This document shows, one piece after another, positions 22,401 to 37,400 of a stretch of 64,000 bases of DNA (position 1 is its first letter; each line of letters starts with the position of its first letter). The notes under the pieces were generated by a model. It ran no database searches. It was given only the letters and a program-made list of their open reading frames with translations, and was not told where the DNA came from. Position numbers and translations under genes: made by a program. Source of the stretch: Gordionus sp. m RMFG-2023 (lineage: Eukaryota > Nematomorpha > Gordioida > Chordodea > Parachordodidae). The DNA is taken from contig NC_088777.1 of NCBI RefSeq assembly GCF_954871325.1, positions 33,023,366-33,087,365 of the forward strand. The letters run 5' to 3'.

Positions 22401-25400
22401 ACGTAAGCATAGTATTTAGAATTTCAAGATTCTATTATTTAGACTTTGTATCAAGTTCCAAGTTTTACAAAGATATTTTCTAGCGATCTCTCTTTCTTCA
22501 AATGTTAAAAATATTATTTTAATAATAAATAATTTATAATGACTTAAATGAATATTAGAATTCATATAATATAAAAATGAATGTAAAAAGTACTTGATTT
22601 CTTATTTAATTTTTTCCTAAATTATTAGCAAATATTATTATAAAAGCTTATTAATAACTTATATATACAAACTTGTTAACCAAGAATAATTATGTGTGAT
22701 TTTAAGATATCTTATCTAATTAACAGATAATTTACCTAATCTCTAATAAAATAAGTATTTAAAGAAAAAACAATAAACTTGGTATTAATTGATATATAAT
22801 GTTACTAATATAAAAATATTAATTTGAAAAGAAATCGCCAATTTAAAAATGCCCCCAAGGAAAATTAAAATTTAGGTTAATAATTTAAAATTAATTATTT
22901 TTTAAAACTGTTTTGAACCGGTTTAAAATATTTATAACGGTTCGGTTCGCTCTTTTTATATTTTCTTTATAACGGTTCGGTTAAGGTTCAGAAAATCATA
23001 ACGGTTCATTCCGGTTTAGTTCGGTTCAATTCGAAACCCTGCACCCCTCTCTTAAAATTTATAGGAACAAAAATCCATTTTAAAATTTATAGAAACAAGT
23101 TCCTACGAAAGTGCAAGTATTTATAATCGTTTCAAAATGTCTATTTATTTTTTAAAATTGTTTTAAAAGAGTTCGAAATCAGAATCCTCGGAACCACGTG
23201 AAAATTAAGAAATGAAAACCACTTTCCACAATTTTAGAAACCAGAACACTTTTTAACCAGGTTCCAACCTCTAATTGCATATCTATTTAATTGGGAGTAA
23301 AATATTGGAAATTATTTATGAATAGAATGGTTTGAGAAAATTTTTAATCAAATCCAGGTTATCTAAAGGAAATGACTTGAACTTTAAAGTATATTAATAA
23401 GATATAATTTTGTACTTGAGTGGCAAGCGTAAGCACTGACTGAACCAGATCTTGAGTTTCAGATGGTTTTTTTAAAAACAATTTAACAATCGCGGTCAAC
23501 AATTGTAATTGAACCTAAATGAAAGAGAAACGTTATTATTCTTATCTTTCTAAAAAAGGATTTATTTACAATTAAGATTAAAATTTAAAATCACCTGTGT
23601 ATTCTCGTCATTAAAGCCATCCAAAAAGCTATCTAATAATTCGTCAGCATTATCAATTCTTTCGGCGTACTCACCAATAATCCATATCATTGATGCTCTA
23701 TAATATTTATTGAATCAAAAAATATAAATAAATAAGCGTGAAAGCAATTAAGGGTAACTTTTTTCCTATAACTAGTATAAAAGCCTGGAATGGAATCTTA
23801 TCAATTGCTATAAATTTTAAAAATATCCAAATGTTGTTTTTTTTAATACTTAATGCTATCAAAGAGTATAAATTAAAGTTAAAACATAAATTAAGTACCA
23901 AAATATAAAAACATATATGGCGATGATTCCCGATTTATAAAAAAAAAATCCCACAATTAGTTACAATCACCTGTATAATAAAAATCAAAAATATATTTCT
24001 TATCACTGACTACTTCTATTCCAGTCTTCGTGTATAGAATATTAATTAATTGATAAAATATTATATGCAACAATGATAAATGTGGCAAATAGCGGAATAA
24101 TTAAATCACCCATTCTTTAATACAAGAGCCTTGCATGAAACTGTCAAGAATTCAATTAAGTTTACTAGACTTTTTCAAGAAAAATACCAAATTTTTTTAT
24201 TTTCCTCAAGCGTTTATTATATTCCGCTTTCCTTGGATAATCCTTAAGTTAAATGTTTGTCTCTAATTTTTCGGGCGGGAATCTATACCGATCTCGAGGA
24301 GATACTAATGCCGACTGATACCATTGGTATATTTTTCATTAAATGAATAATTTATACGAAAAAAATGATTATAAACATTAAAACAAACTATACTACCAAT
24401 TTAGGAATGGGTCATTCCCCTCTATTTCCGATAAAAATGTATAGTAAGAATATAAATTTTATAATTTTTTAAAAAAAATTCAAATTTGCTAGCTTTTATA
24501 TTACCCAAGATATGGAGGGTTAAAAATTTGTGGTTAAAGGCCTTTTTCACTGTATCAAAACATTTAGAAACACATTAATTGAATTATGGTAATATCATGA
24601 GAACTGATAAATTTTAAAAAAAACCTTTTGCTGCATAAAAATATTAAAGTAATATAGCTATCTTTATTTTTCTGACATTTTATTAGTGTTAATGTTATTG
24701 AAGGAAACATTCCTAATCATTATTAAAATTTAATTTTAAACTTTCTGCATGTATAATAAAAATTTCATTTTCGTTTTTTTTCTCCCAAATTATCAATCAT
24801 TGACTTAGTTATTTTATGAGTAAATAAATTTAACATGTTAGAGGATCGAATCAAAAGATCGCCGATCCTAGATTCTATCCTAAATTTGTCAATTTTAACG
24901 GATTTAAGATCTTGACTATAGATGTAAAATTCCCGGGAAAATTGGTTCAGGGGAAATTTCCCCGGAAAAATTGGGGAAAAAAGGGAAAATTGGGGGGAAA
25001 ACGGGAAATAACGGAAAATTAAAAAATAACCACAAAATATACTTTAAACCTTTCAATTTTTTTTATGGAATAACTTTATTAAATTTGGGGAACTAAGGGA
25101 AAATAATATAATTAAACTATAAAGACAAAAATAAATACACTATAAACATAATTTTTTGAATAACTTTATTAATTACAAAAAGCATGTATCAGAAATTACA
25201 TTTAAAATTCTTGGGATGCTAATGAAATAGCATCAATATCTTCATGGGGTGAAATTGAAATATCATCATTATCACTTGATATTGATAAATCGGAATCTGA
25301 ACTCTTTTGATGATATCCCGAACTTGATGTATTTGTATGATCCTTTAAATGTATGTTATGCCTTATTGATATTAATTTTTCGACTCTTTCATTCTTTATT

Positions 25401-28400
25401 CTATTTCTCGTTTTTGAATGAATTTTTACAAATGCTGACCAGACTCTTTCTGACGAGGCACTTGAGGGTGGTATCGAAAGACATCTTACTGCCACTTGAC
25501 AAAGGGGTTGATTTGTACACAACCCTTTCCACCATATGAGTGGTTTGGTATGGATTGAGCTCTCCCATATGCCAGCTCCTTTATAGAAACCTTGTTTTGA
25601 ACGATATTCTGCTAAATTACCCATAATTTTTCCAATATCGCAATTAATTTGGCCTGAAATAATTTATTATATTTAAAGCTGCTGTTAATTCACGGTCTGT
25701 TAATTTCACACCATAATATCGAGGATCCAGAAGATTTGTTGCATAATGATATTCTCGGCAACAAAATTTCTTTCGTTTTTTTAATATGCATCTTAACACT
25801 TTCCAAATCATTTTCATTAAAAATAAAAGTTGATGAATTGAGTTTATCTTTTATGTCCCAAAATATTTCTGGAACGTCAGATAATACCGCTGAATCCAAT
25901 TCTACAAATATAATTTTCTTATAAATATATTCCAAAAAGGTCAGTACAGACTCTAATTTATCCCAGTATCCTTCTTTATCTAATATAATAAGCCTTCTTT
26001 GTTTGTTTGTAAATAAACTAGAAATTGCAATTTCTTGCAAAACTTCCTTATTTTTCACAACACTTTGCAACATTATAACAAAACCTCCCCATCTTGTCGG
26101 ACTTTGAATTTTTAAGGAAGATTTATATCCTTTCAATATTTGCCTTTCTTTAAAAGTTGCTAATAAAATACCATGAAATTTTATATATTTAATTATTTGC
26201 TTGGTTTTTTTGATGATCTTTTCAATAAAAGGTATTTTGCATAAATCTTTAATAAGCAGATTCAACCCATGTGCGGCACATCCAAAGCATTCAATATAAT
26301 TATATTTTGCCTTAACAAGACTCCAGGCCTTTTTCATATTCTTTGCATTATCAGTTACTAGTGAGATAAATTTTTGACAACCAATTTCTTCTATTACCTT
26401 GATCAACTAAGATGCGATATATTCACCAGTGTGAGCACTGGAACCTGTGTCAATATATTTTAAAAAAATTGGTTCTGGAGTCATTATTATAAAATTAATA
26501 ATGGACTCTCCGCGAATATTTGTCCAGCCATCGCTTATGAGAGTAAAATCTATTAAATTATTGAATTATAATATTTTTCACTTTAATGTATTCAAAATCT
26601 AGTAATGTTTTACTAATTGCATGTCTAGAAGGAATTTTATAGGCTGGACGCATTAATTTTAAAAAATTGATGAAATATTTATTTTCAACTAAATTAAAAG
26701 GGCAATTTGACATAAAAATAGCCAATGCCAAAGCACTGTCAAGTTGCGTTTGATTTTGTTCGGTTATAGTGTCGAAAAAATTTTTAATTTTAGATGTGCC
26801 AGCATTAAAATTAAAATAAGTTTAAAGACTAACGAGGAAAATAAAAATTATTAATTAAATTATAAATCATAATTATTGAAATAAAATATTATATTTTATA
26901 AAATATAAATCATAATTTTTGCAAATAAATAATATATTTATATTAAGGGAAAATTCGGGAAATTTCCCGGGAAAATATGAATGTTCCTGGGAAATTTCCC
27001 TACCTTTACATCTCTAATGCCAATATATTACTGTCATCATATAGTGAAGGAAATTTATAATTTTTATTATATGCATATTGTTATGATCTTCACAAATAAC
27101 AAAAATTGTATTTTTAAAAAAATTAATTACTTCTAAATGCCTCTTTAGGTTTGAACTGCTAATCTTTGAAGAAGATATTTTGTTTTTACATAAAGAGCAT
27201 TTTGCATAGATCATTGTATGATTACTTCCATCCGTTTCACATAAAGTAAAATACTTACGTATTATGAAATGGTAAAAGATTCTCATTCCCATTTATATCT
27301 CCTGTCACATTAATAGAAGTAGATGTATCATCTTATAAATCTATAATAGAGGACATTATTAAAACCTAGAATTTATATTATAATATAATTAATAAATAAA
27401 TATAACTTGTTCTTACAAAAAATTTGGGAAATTGTTGAATATAAAATCTGGTGGAATGGTGGTTGATAAAATATGAAGTAGATAGATATTTTTTTTTATT
27501 TATTTATTGCTTTTTAAGTAAAAAAATAATTTTTAAAAGGATCGGGATCGAATATTTAAAAAAATGATCTCGATTACAATCCACAATTTAAGGTCAAGAT
27601 TAGAGATGTAAAGGTAGGGAAATTTCACGGGAACATTCATATTTTCCCGGGAAATTTCCCGAATTTTCCCTTAATATAAATATATTATTTATTTGCAAAA
27701 ATTATGATTTATATTTTATAAAATATAATATTTTATTTCAATAATTATGATTTATAATTTAATTTATAAATAATTTTTATTTTCCACGTGAGTCTTTAAA
27801 CTTATTTTAATTTTAATGCTGGCACATCTAAAATTAAAAATTTTTTCGACACTATAACCGAACAAAATCAAACGCAACTTGACAGTGCTTTGGCATTGGC
27901 TATTTTTATGTCAAATTGCCCTTTTAATTTAGTTGAAAATAAATATTTCATCAATTTTTTAAAATTAATGCGTCCAGCCTATAAAATTCCTTCTAGACAT
28001 GCAATTAGTAAAACATTACTAGATTTTGAATACATTAAAGTGAAAAATATTATAATTCAATAATTTAATAAATTTTACTCTCATAAGCGATGGCTGGACA
28101 AATATTCGCGGAGAGTCCATTATTAATTTTATAATAATGACTCCAGAACCAATTTTTTTAAAATATATTGACACAGGTTCCAGTGCTCACACTGGTGAAT
28201 ATATCGCATCTTAGTTGATCAAGGTAATAGAAGAAATTGGTTGTCAAAAATTTATCTCACTAGTAACTGATAATGCAAAGAATATGAAAAAGGCCTGGAG
28301 TCTTGTTAAGGCAAAATATAATTATATTGAATGCTTTGGATGTGCCGCACATGGGTTGAATCTGCTTATTAAAGATTTATGCAAAATACCTTTTATTGAA

Positions 28401-31400
28401 AAGATCATCAAAAAAACCAAGCAAATAATTAAATATATAAAATTTCATGGTATTTTATTAGCAACTTTTAAAGAAAGGCAAATATTGAAAGGATATAAAT
28501 CTTCCTTAAAAATTCAAAGTCCGACAAGATGGGGAGGTTTTGTTATAATGTTGCAAAGTGTTGTGAAAAATAAGGAAGTTTTGCAAGAAATTGCAATTTC
28601 TAGTTTATTTACAAACAAAGAAAGCTTATTATATTAGACAAAGAAGGATACTGGGATAAATTAGAGTCTGTACTGACCTTTTTGGAATATATTTCTAAGA
28701 AAATTATATTTGTAGAATCGGATTCAGCGGTATTATCTGACGTTCCAGAAATATTTTGGGACATAAAAGATAAACTCAATTCATCAACTTTTATTTTTAA
28801 TGAAAATGATTTGGAAAGTGTTAAGATGCATATTAAAAAAACGAAAAAAATTTTGTTGCCGAGAATATCATTATGCAACAAATCTTCTGGATCCTCGATA
28901 TTATGGTGTGAAATTAACAGACCGTGAATTAAGAGCAGCTTTAAATATAATAAATATTATTTCAGGCCAAATTAATTGCGATATTGGAAAAATTATGGGT
29001 AATTTAGCAGAATATCGTTCAAAACAAGGTTTCTATAAAGGAGCTGGCATATGGGAGAGCTCAATCCATACCAAACCACTCATATGGTGGAAAGGGTTGT
29101 GTACAAATCAACCCCTTTGTCAAGTGGCAGTAAGATGTCTTTCGATACCACCCTCAAGTGCCTCGTCAGAAAGAGTCTGGTCAGCATTTGCAAAAATTCA
29201 TTCAAAAACGAGAAATAGAATAAAGAATGAAAGAGTCGAAAAATTATTATCAATAAGGCATAACATACATTTAAAGGATCATACAAATACATCAAGTTCG
29301 GGATATCATCAAAAGAGTTCAGATTCCGATTTATCAATATCAAGTGATAATGATGATATTTCAATTTCACCCCATGAAGATATTGATGCTATTTCATTAG
29401 CATCCCAAGAATTTTAAATGTAATTTCTGATACATGCTTTTTGTAATTAATAAAGTTATTCAAAAAATGATGTTTATAGTGTATTTATTTTTGTCTTTAT
29501 TGTTTAATTATATTATTTTCCCTTAGTTTCCCAATTTAATAAAGTTATTCCATAAAAAAAATTGAAAGGTTTAAAGCAGGGATGCGAATTCGACAAAATT
29601 TTTGCCCGGGTTCGGTTCGGGGTATAAAAAAAGGTGGGTTCGGTTCGGGTTCGGTTCAGGGAAATATTTTTGAACCCGGGTTTGGTTCGTGTTCAAAAAT
29701 TTTTGAGTTGATAAAAAAAATTCTATATTTAAATCATAATAAAAAACTAGACATAAATTTGATATAAAAAATAAATTTTTTATTTTATTTATAGGCAAAT
29801 ATAGTTAAAAATACAAAGCATATAGTCATGTATCAATTTTAAAAATTTTATTTAGACGTATTAGCATAATATCTTCCAAGAGTTGTTCACTCATCCTCGA
29901 TCTATGTGGTGAAAGAATGAATTTCAAATGTGAAAAAGATCTTTCAACGCTAACCTATGTTAAATGTATTTATATGTGAAAATATGATAAATTAACTTGG
30001 GTTGCAGGAACAGCAAATAAGATTTTAGATAAAATATATAATTCAGGGTGTTCCAGCTTAGCAGAATCCCAAAAATGCAAAATATTTTCCTTCTTATTTA
30101 ATCTTTTATAATCGCTAAATCCAGTAATTATTGTTCCAATACTTTTCTCAGCAATCGTTGGCCCTCTTTTAAGTATTTTCTCCTGCCTTTCTTTAAGTTG
30201 TATCAATTTCTCTAAATCATCTTCTTGTTCAATAACTTCATCGGAACTAATATCATCAGATAAAATCGGCGTTGTTAAGCTTTTAATTCGTCTCCATAAA
30301 TTGACAAGATGCCTTTTCGCACAAATCTTATCATCATCACTAAGTAATACCTGTAATATTTAAGGATTTATATTTAAATATTCCATAAAATAACAATATT
30401 AATATAAATCTAAAATAATTAATTTACTAAGCTTTTAATTAACCTTGTATCTTGGGTCCAGGTATATGGCAGCTAAGAGAATTTCGTTCTTTATAAACCT
30501 TTCTTATCTGTTCTTAAGACAAGAATATAGTAATTGAGCAAAATGGTTTGGATATTTTTCCAGTTCGATGCAGCATCTTAACCATGCTGCATAAAAATCT
30601 GTCAGTGTTAACTGTTCAGATTGGAATTGTTTGGTTGCGATTTTTAGCGGTTTTAAAATTTCAACAATCGTTATTATCTCTTTCCAATCCTCAGTCAATA
30701 AATAATCAGATTGCTCTGAAAAAAAATCTTCGATATTGGCTTTTAGTAAAATCAGCCTTTCTGACATATCATGGGTTGAATGCCATCTGTGGCAATCTAA
30801 CACAGGCTTAGGGAGTTTCATATTTTTTAATAACTTTTGGTAAGTGGGATGTCTTAATTTTAAATTTAGGCTCCTAGCTTTTGCAATGGTTTCCACAATA
30901 GGTGATAATTTTATAGCATCTTGAAGTGCCAGCTGAAGTGTGTGAGCTGCACACCGTACACTATAAATCGGATAGGATATAATAGTTGATAAAAAAGTAT
31001 TTTGTATATCATCAATATCATATTTATATACATTTACATCCATATTTTCCTCATCTGCTGATTCACTCCTTATATCATAATCAGTTTCAGGTTGCAGGAG
31101 CTTTATAGCTCTTAAAAAATTACAACCATTATCAGAAGTAATTGTGTATATTTGTTCAATATTAATTTTAAATTTTAGTAAAGTTTTTAATATATTCTCT
31201 TTTATATATTCTCCTGTACATCTCTCTTTCAGCTCTACAATTCCAAGAGTCCTCAAATTTATAATGGACTTTGATATAAATTGAATATTTACACCAAGAA
31301 TTGACCTATCTAGTCGTTGAACTGCATCAACTTTTAAACTTATTAATTTTCCTTCTACCACTCTCGATATTTTGTCTCTAATTGATTGGGCTGTTTTATT

Positions 31401-34400
31401 AATAGTTCTGGATAAATTTTCTTTGTTTATAACTAAATTGAGCCCAGATAGGAGTGGATTTATAATTCTTTGAAATCCCGAATCTTCAATAATTGATAAA
31501 GGCCGGCCATTTACAGTAACAAGTTCTAGTATAGAACTCATCAAATCATTAGATGATATATTTTTACTTATATGCTTTTTTGGAAAAAAGGTTTCTATAT
31601 TAATTTTAGGTTTTTTTGCCAATAACAATTCCTGATATTTGGTTTTTTCATTTAAATAATTTAAATATTCATTGTTGTGATTTCTTTCCAGGTGTCTTTC
31701 TAAATTTGACAAGTGATTACCAGACATTTTTACTTTGCATTGATTTTTTTTCTATTGTATTAAGGGTAAAATGCTTATCAAATATGACTTTATCTTTAAT
31801 CTTAAATCTATAAAAAGAGAACAATTTTTTTAAATAGCAATGATTTCAGAATTAAAGATATTTATAAATTTAATTTCATTTATAATGTGGACTTCATTAA
31901 TATCTTGTAAAAATTAATTTAACCAAAAATAAATGATTAGCATATATAAATTTTAAAATCATTTTAATAAGTTCACAAAAACTGTCCTACATTTAACAAT
32001 TTTTAAGTTAGATGTTTAGAATTTTTTAAATTAACAATATAATAATTTTTACTTTGATTTGTTGTTAACCATTTTCTTCTAATTAATAATCTTTAAGAAT
32101 AATAAGATAAAAATTTAAAAATAAATGGCGTAAATTAATTCAATTGTTTAAAATTTTTTAACACTCCAATAGGAATCGAGAATTAATTTAAAAATGGCAT
32201 AAATGAATTAAGTTGTTTAAAATTTATTAACACCTTATTTAATTGGAAATTTGAAAATATAATATTTGTATTTACATATATTAATATATGATTTTAAATA
32301 ATACACTGAACCCGGTTGAACCCGGGTTCAAATAAAATTCTTGGGTTCGGTTCGGGGTTTTGAAAATTTTATAAATGGGGTTCAGATTCGGTTCGGGTGA
32401 GTTTTTTTCTAAAAACCCGGGTTCACTTCTCCGGGTTTAGGTTCGAATCCCTGGTTTAAAGTATATTTTGTGGTTATTTTTTTCCCCGTTATTTCCCGTT
32501 TTTCCCCCAATTTTCCCGGAGAAATTTTTCCTGAACCAATTTTCCCAGGAATTTTACATCTATAATTGGCATCAATAATTCACCCAAAATTTAAGCTCAA
32601 TTGGCCTTTTATTCTGCCACAAAATTTGTTGAAGAAAGGTTAATTGCCCATTTAGAAAATATACAGGGTCAACCATATGCAGATCCTTCTAATGAATGCA
32701 TGGATATATACCTTTTTTGAGAAAAACTCGTCACAAAATGCTCTCTCTTTCCATTAATAATATTTTTTATTCTAATGATGATTCAGTGATTATTTTTAAT
32801 AATTATGTTAATTAAAAAATAACATTTATTGAATATAACACACCTTTACCATCAAGAGCTCCTGTGGAGTGCTTGTTTAGTAAAGCTAAACATGTACTTA
32901 ATGAAGAACGTGGTTGTTTAAATGATGATAATTTAGAGAAAAATTTATTATTAAAGGCTAATTTAATTATAAATAAATATATTCTAATTGTTACACTTAT
33001 ATTCTATTATTCAATGACATATAATAATACCTAGACTGACGATTCATTCATTAATAGTGTACATCAATACAAATCAGCTAGAGACGCCATCTTGGTTACT
33101 GTAATAAATATTAAAATTTTAAACGAGAGCCTAATTTTATATTATATCTGATGCAAACTTTATTAAAGAATTGCCTGATCATCGAGATAATAAGAAAGTA
33201 AGTTATCAATTTAATATTAGTTTTTAACATGAAAATAATTATTATAAAGGTTACCAAAATGGCGGGTCCAGCTGATTTGCTTTTAACGACGCTTAAAAAT
33301 GCATTTTAATGAATGAATCGTCAGTCTAGGTTTTATTATATGTCATTGATTCAATTACAATAAATTAATACCATATTTTTTTATTTTTTATATTAGTTAA
33401 TTTTGCATCGATCAGAATTTTAAATAAGTAAAGGATCGTGATCGCGATCCTTTTTTAAAAAAAAGGTCGATCTTGGATTTCGACCCTCTTCTTTTTCAAA
33501 AGATCGTGATTCGATCTTTTTAAAAGGATCGATTAACAAGCCTGAAATATTAAAATTGATTTTGTTTTGAATTAATAAATAATTATTTAATATCCGAAGG
33601 TGGTAAAAAAAATTATTTTTGCTTTGACCCTTAATAACTCAGGTAATATAAAAGCTAGTGAGTTCAAATTTCACTTTTGCTCCAAGTATAATATATATAA
33701 TCTTTACACAAATTTTTATCAGAATTCAAAGGATCGGCCAAAGGGTGTTTAAAAAATATTCATTTTAAAAATAAGTAACGATTAAAAAGCTCCAATATGC
33801 TAAAATTAAACGTTATTAATTAGATATCATGTAATTAAATAATAACATATTAATTTTAAAAAATCAGAAAGCTAGATATAAGCAAATTTGAATGTCAAAA
33901 TAAAATTATGGATTAATTTTCTTATCATATTTTATCACTACTCAAATTTTTTTTAAATTTGAAAGGGTTGGGTTAGAAAGTGATCAATTTTTTATAGAAT
34001 TTACTCTATATGAGAAATTTCAATACCCTGCAGACAAATCCAATTATCTTATACAAGTAAAAATTATATTTTTAAAATTTATTCACTATTATAATCAAAT
34101 TGTGTAACGCAAAAATTATAATATATTTGTGAAAATACCTAGCTTCGGGTTCGTCCAAAGAGTCTAAATTTTCGCACAAGACAGAGATAATACTTTCATA
34201 TTTGTTGGGATACTTACGAAAAATATCCTTTTATAATTATGAAATTGTTATCAAATTATCATATAATACACTTAAAGTTGCTGAATGACAAATTAATCTA
34301 GGGTGTCTTACCTAGTTACCTAGCTTAATTTGATAAGTAAGATATAGAAGAAATTAATTAATTAACATTTTCCATTAATAAGTTAAATTAATCTGAATTT

Positions 34401-37400
34401 AAACAAATAATAATAGCGTCAAATAAAATATTGATGCAACTTTTTTAAAAAAATTCCCCCAAATCTGAAAGTATATTGCCCTAATTTTTATAAAAATATG
34501 TTTTACCACTTTCTTCTTATCACATTCAAACGTTGATATGGTCGAATATATAATTTACTAATTCAAATATTCTAAAGAAATGATGGAATAATTTATTTAT
34601 GCCAGTTTTAGAACCAGAATCAATGGTGACATAATTTGAAATATTAATGCAAGGATTTTAAGCTCATTATAAAAAAGGAACATATTACTTAATAACATAA
34701 AATTCTCGTAACTATGAATAACTTGAACTGTGATCATTCTTTACTATATATTTTATTTTATTTTTTATCGTATTTAGGCTTTTCTCCAGATTTTTTTTGA
34801 AGAAAATAAAAGAGACACTTATACTAAAAATTATCTAAGTAATTGAATAATATAGATTTGATTAATAATTTAAAAATCATATGATCCTCAAATTTACAAA
34901 TCATTCATAAGCATAAATTTTTTAAATATCAAATTTAACATTACCATACCTTGATAACAACGATAGCCTCCTGAACTACATAATTAACTTTAGTTTGGAT
35001 CAAATCGAGTAAGGTAGAAACACATTTTTGGGCAGCAGGTCCAACCTTAATAGCGCATCTTCCTATCGCTCGAACAGATTTCCGTACGAAATCAACGTCG
35101 ACCTCGGTTCCGTATCTTCGATTATATAACCATGTGAAAACAATGAGTAAAATAAATAGCCATTATCAGCAAATGTGGGTGTACATTTAATTAAATACTT
35201 CCACAAAGCCAGGTTGGTTAAAAAGATGAAGAGTATGTAATAACTGTTGTACTCGTAGTTTTATATATGAATTTTTATTATTTTTTGCATAATGCCAATC
35301 AACCAAAATAAATAAGGTTGATTGGATTATAGTTAACGTTGAAGAACACGTGATTTTATATTTTTTTCGTGTTCGAAGATAATGGTAAAAAAAACATTAT
35401 TGGAAAATTATTATTTTTTTTTTAAAATATATGATTATAAAATGGATATATAATTGTTTTGGAGATTTTTTTTGTAAGTTGTGCTTTACTAATAAAGAAT
35501 ATTTTGTGTAAATTAATTCTAGCTCCTAAAGGAACAATTATAAATTACCGGTTAAGTTTAGGAAAGGTTGAGAGAAAGGGATTTTTGTTTGTTTTTATAC
35601 TTTTTTTTCAATAACCAGTGAAGTTATTTTGGAAAGGTAACTAATTAAACAAGTTACATTTTTAAAATTTACTAATTATATTTCTCTAAAGTTAATTATA
35701 TTGCGAGTATAAATTATTTATATAAACCAATTATAGTAAATACTTTTCCGATTTACAAATTTCAATTTAAAGAGAAATGAAAATGCAATTTAAATTTATA
35801 AAAAATAATTTAACTGAAATTATACCACAAAGTTATATTTATTTGCACTAAAAAATGTAACACAATATAATATTTAGTTTCCAAAAAAAATTGAGCTTAA
35901 TTAATTTTTATTTGACCAACAATAAACTTTTCCAAAATTGGTTTCTAAAAGGCGTGCAAATTTTCCCCAAATTAGGTTTCTCTAAACTAAAAAAACGTCC
36001 TATAGAAGCTCTTAATGAAAGATATTATATTTAATAAGCATATATTTTAAATTTGGGAATTCATCAGTATATTCTCGAAACACTAGTAATAACTAATGAG
36101 GATAAAACGTTTCTAAATGCAATATTCGCTGATTCCATTTTGCAAATTTCAAAATTTTTTTTATAAACTTTGCTTTGTAATAAAATTAACAAGGAAATTT
36201 TAAAAAAATGTTAAAAATAAAAACTCACTCTTTCAGCTCGGCTAGAACTTGCGCTATATTACTCTCATTAGCCAATCTGATCATGATATCAAGTTTTTCC
36301 AGCTTAACATATATAGGGTCATTGTATTTCACGAAAAATACTTTCATTTCGTTTTTCAGAATATCGGGTCTAAATATTTTATATAATAAATAAACATAAT
36401 ATAGAGATAATATGTTGGAAAACAATTAGTTGCTCTAATTCTCAAGCCTCATATAGTGCGATTCAAGACAATTCCTTGCTGAGATGCACTGTCACTTTTT
36501 TTTAGCTGATACTGATATCATCTAAATATTCAAAATATGGGCCGATGCCATATTTTTAGTAATTTAAAAAATGCAAGTGTTATTTATTTTTAAGACATGC
36601 AAAAAAATATTAGAATTGAATATTTATCTCGAAAAGAACACTATGTGATTTAGTTGCTTGCATCATAGGCCCTATAAGCTACAGTCCTGGGGCGTTTTGT
36701 CAAATATGAGATATATTATTAACCATTAAGCTTATTTTTAATTTTAATTAAAAAATTATTTAATTATTATATGAAATTGAAAACAATAAAAATTATTCTT
36801 CAATATTATCAGCAAGATTTCTTGTGAGTAAAATGAGCTTTTACTAAATTTCATTAGCTGACATACAACCAGTTCATATTAACATTTATGATATAAGATA
36901 ATAAAATAATAATTTTGGTTTTATTTTGATAAGGAATATTATTTATTAAATGGTCATTTATGGCTATGGGATAGTGGTATAGGTAATATCATGTATTAAT
37001 GCACCCCTGATTCCTTGTGGTAAAATAACTTATATATTTTCCTAATAATAAAAACAATACCTTTTTTGAACAATCAAATTGATGTTTCTCAGAGCAACAT
37101 ATTGAATTTCAGGCTCGGCTGATAACAGCGTTACCAATGGAGGTGCTAATTTCTTGCTCAAAGAGTTGACATATTCATTGTTTTGTTGCAATGACTCCAT
37201 GAATTTCATTAATACCTTAGGGAAAAAATAATTATGCACCATTATTTCAATCCATATATTTTTATTTGGCATCTACAAGGGCTAAGCATTTATCATTTTA
37301 ACTCATTTTTATCTACACTTTTTCTTATTTGTTATAATAATATATAAATCGCATCTCTTTCTATCTAATGAATCCTTGTGGCTTAAGTCTTCCTTAATCA

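Larger units (their letters stand above)
27601..32564 (+). mobile_element. hAT-6b, twin of hAT-6a, interrupted by hAT-7
   Basis: Same ends as hAT-6a in the opposite direction. It consists of 27601-29576 plus 32462-32564 around the inserted hAT-7. Identity to hAT-6a looks above 95 percent by eye. Confidence 0.92.
24834..33544 (+). mobile_element. hAT-5, oldest host element of the nest, scrambled by inversion
   Basis: Outer ends CATGTTAGAGGATCG and (inverted) CAGGCTTGTTAATCGATCC, with flanking octamers AAATTTAA and AAATATTA (6 of 8). GGATCG and GATCGC words crowd both ends (24842-24870, 27541-27575 and 33433-33535). The BED finger half (27290-27043) is on the minus strand and the C-terminal half (32830-33030) on the plus strand. 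They become collinear only if the segment between the hAT-6 copies is turned back. It contains hAT-6a, hAT-6b, hAT-7 and a MITE. Confidence 0.68.

Noticed and set aside
25249-25539. 96-codon plus-strand frame (and its mirror at 29080-29370)
   Set aside because: Antisense shadows of the hAT-6 transposase C-terminus.
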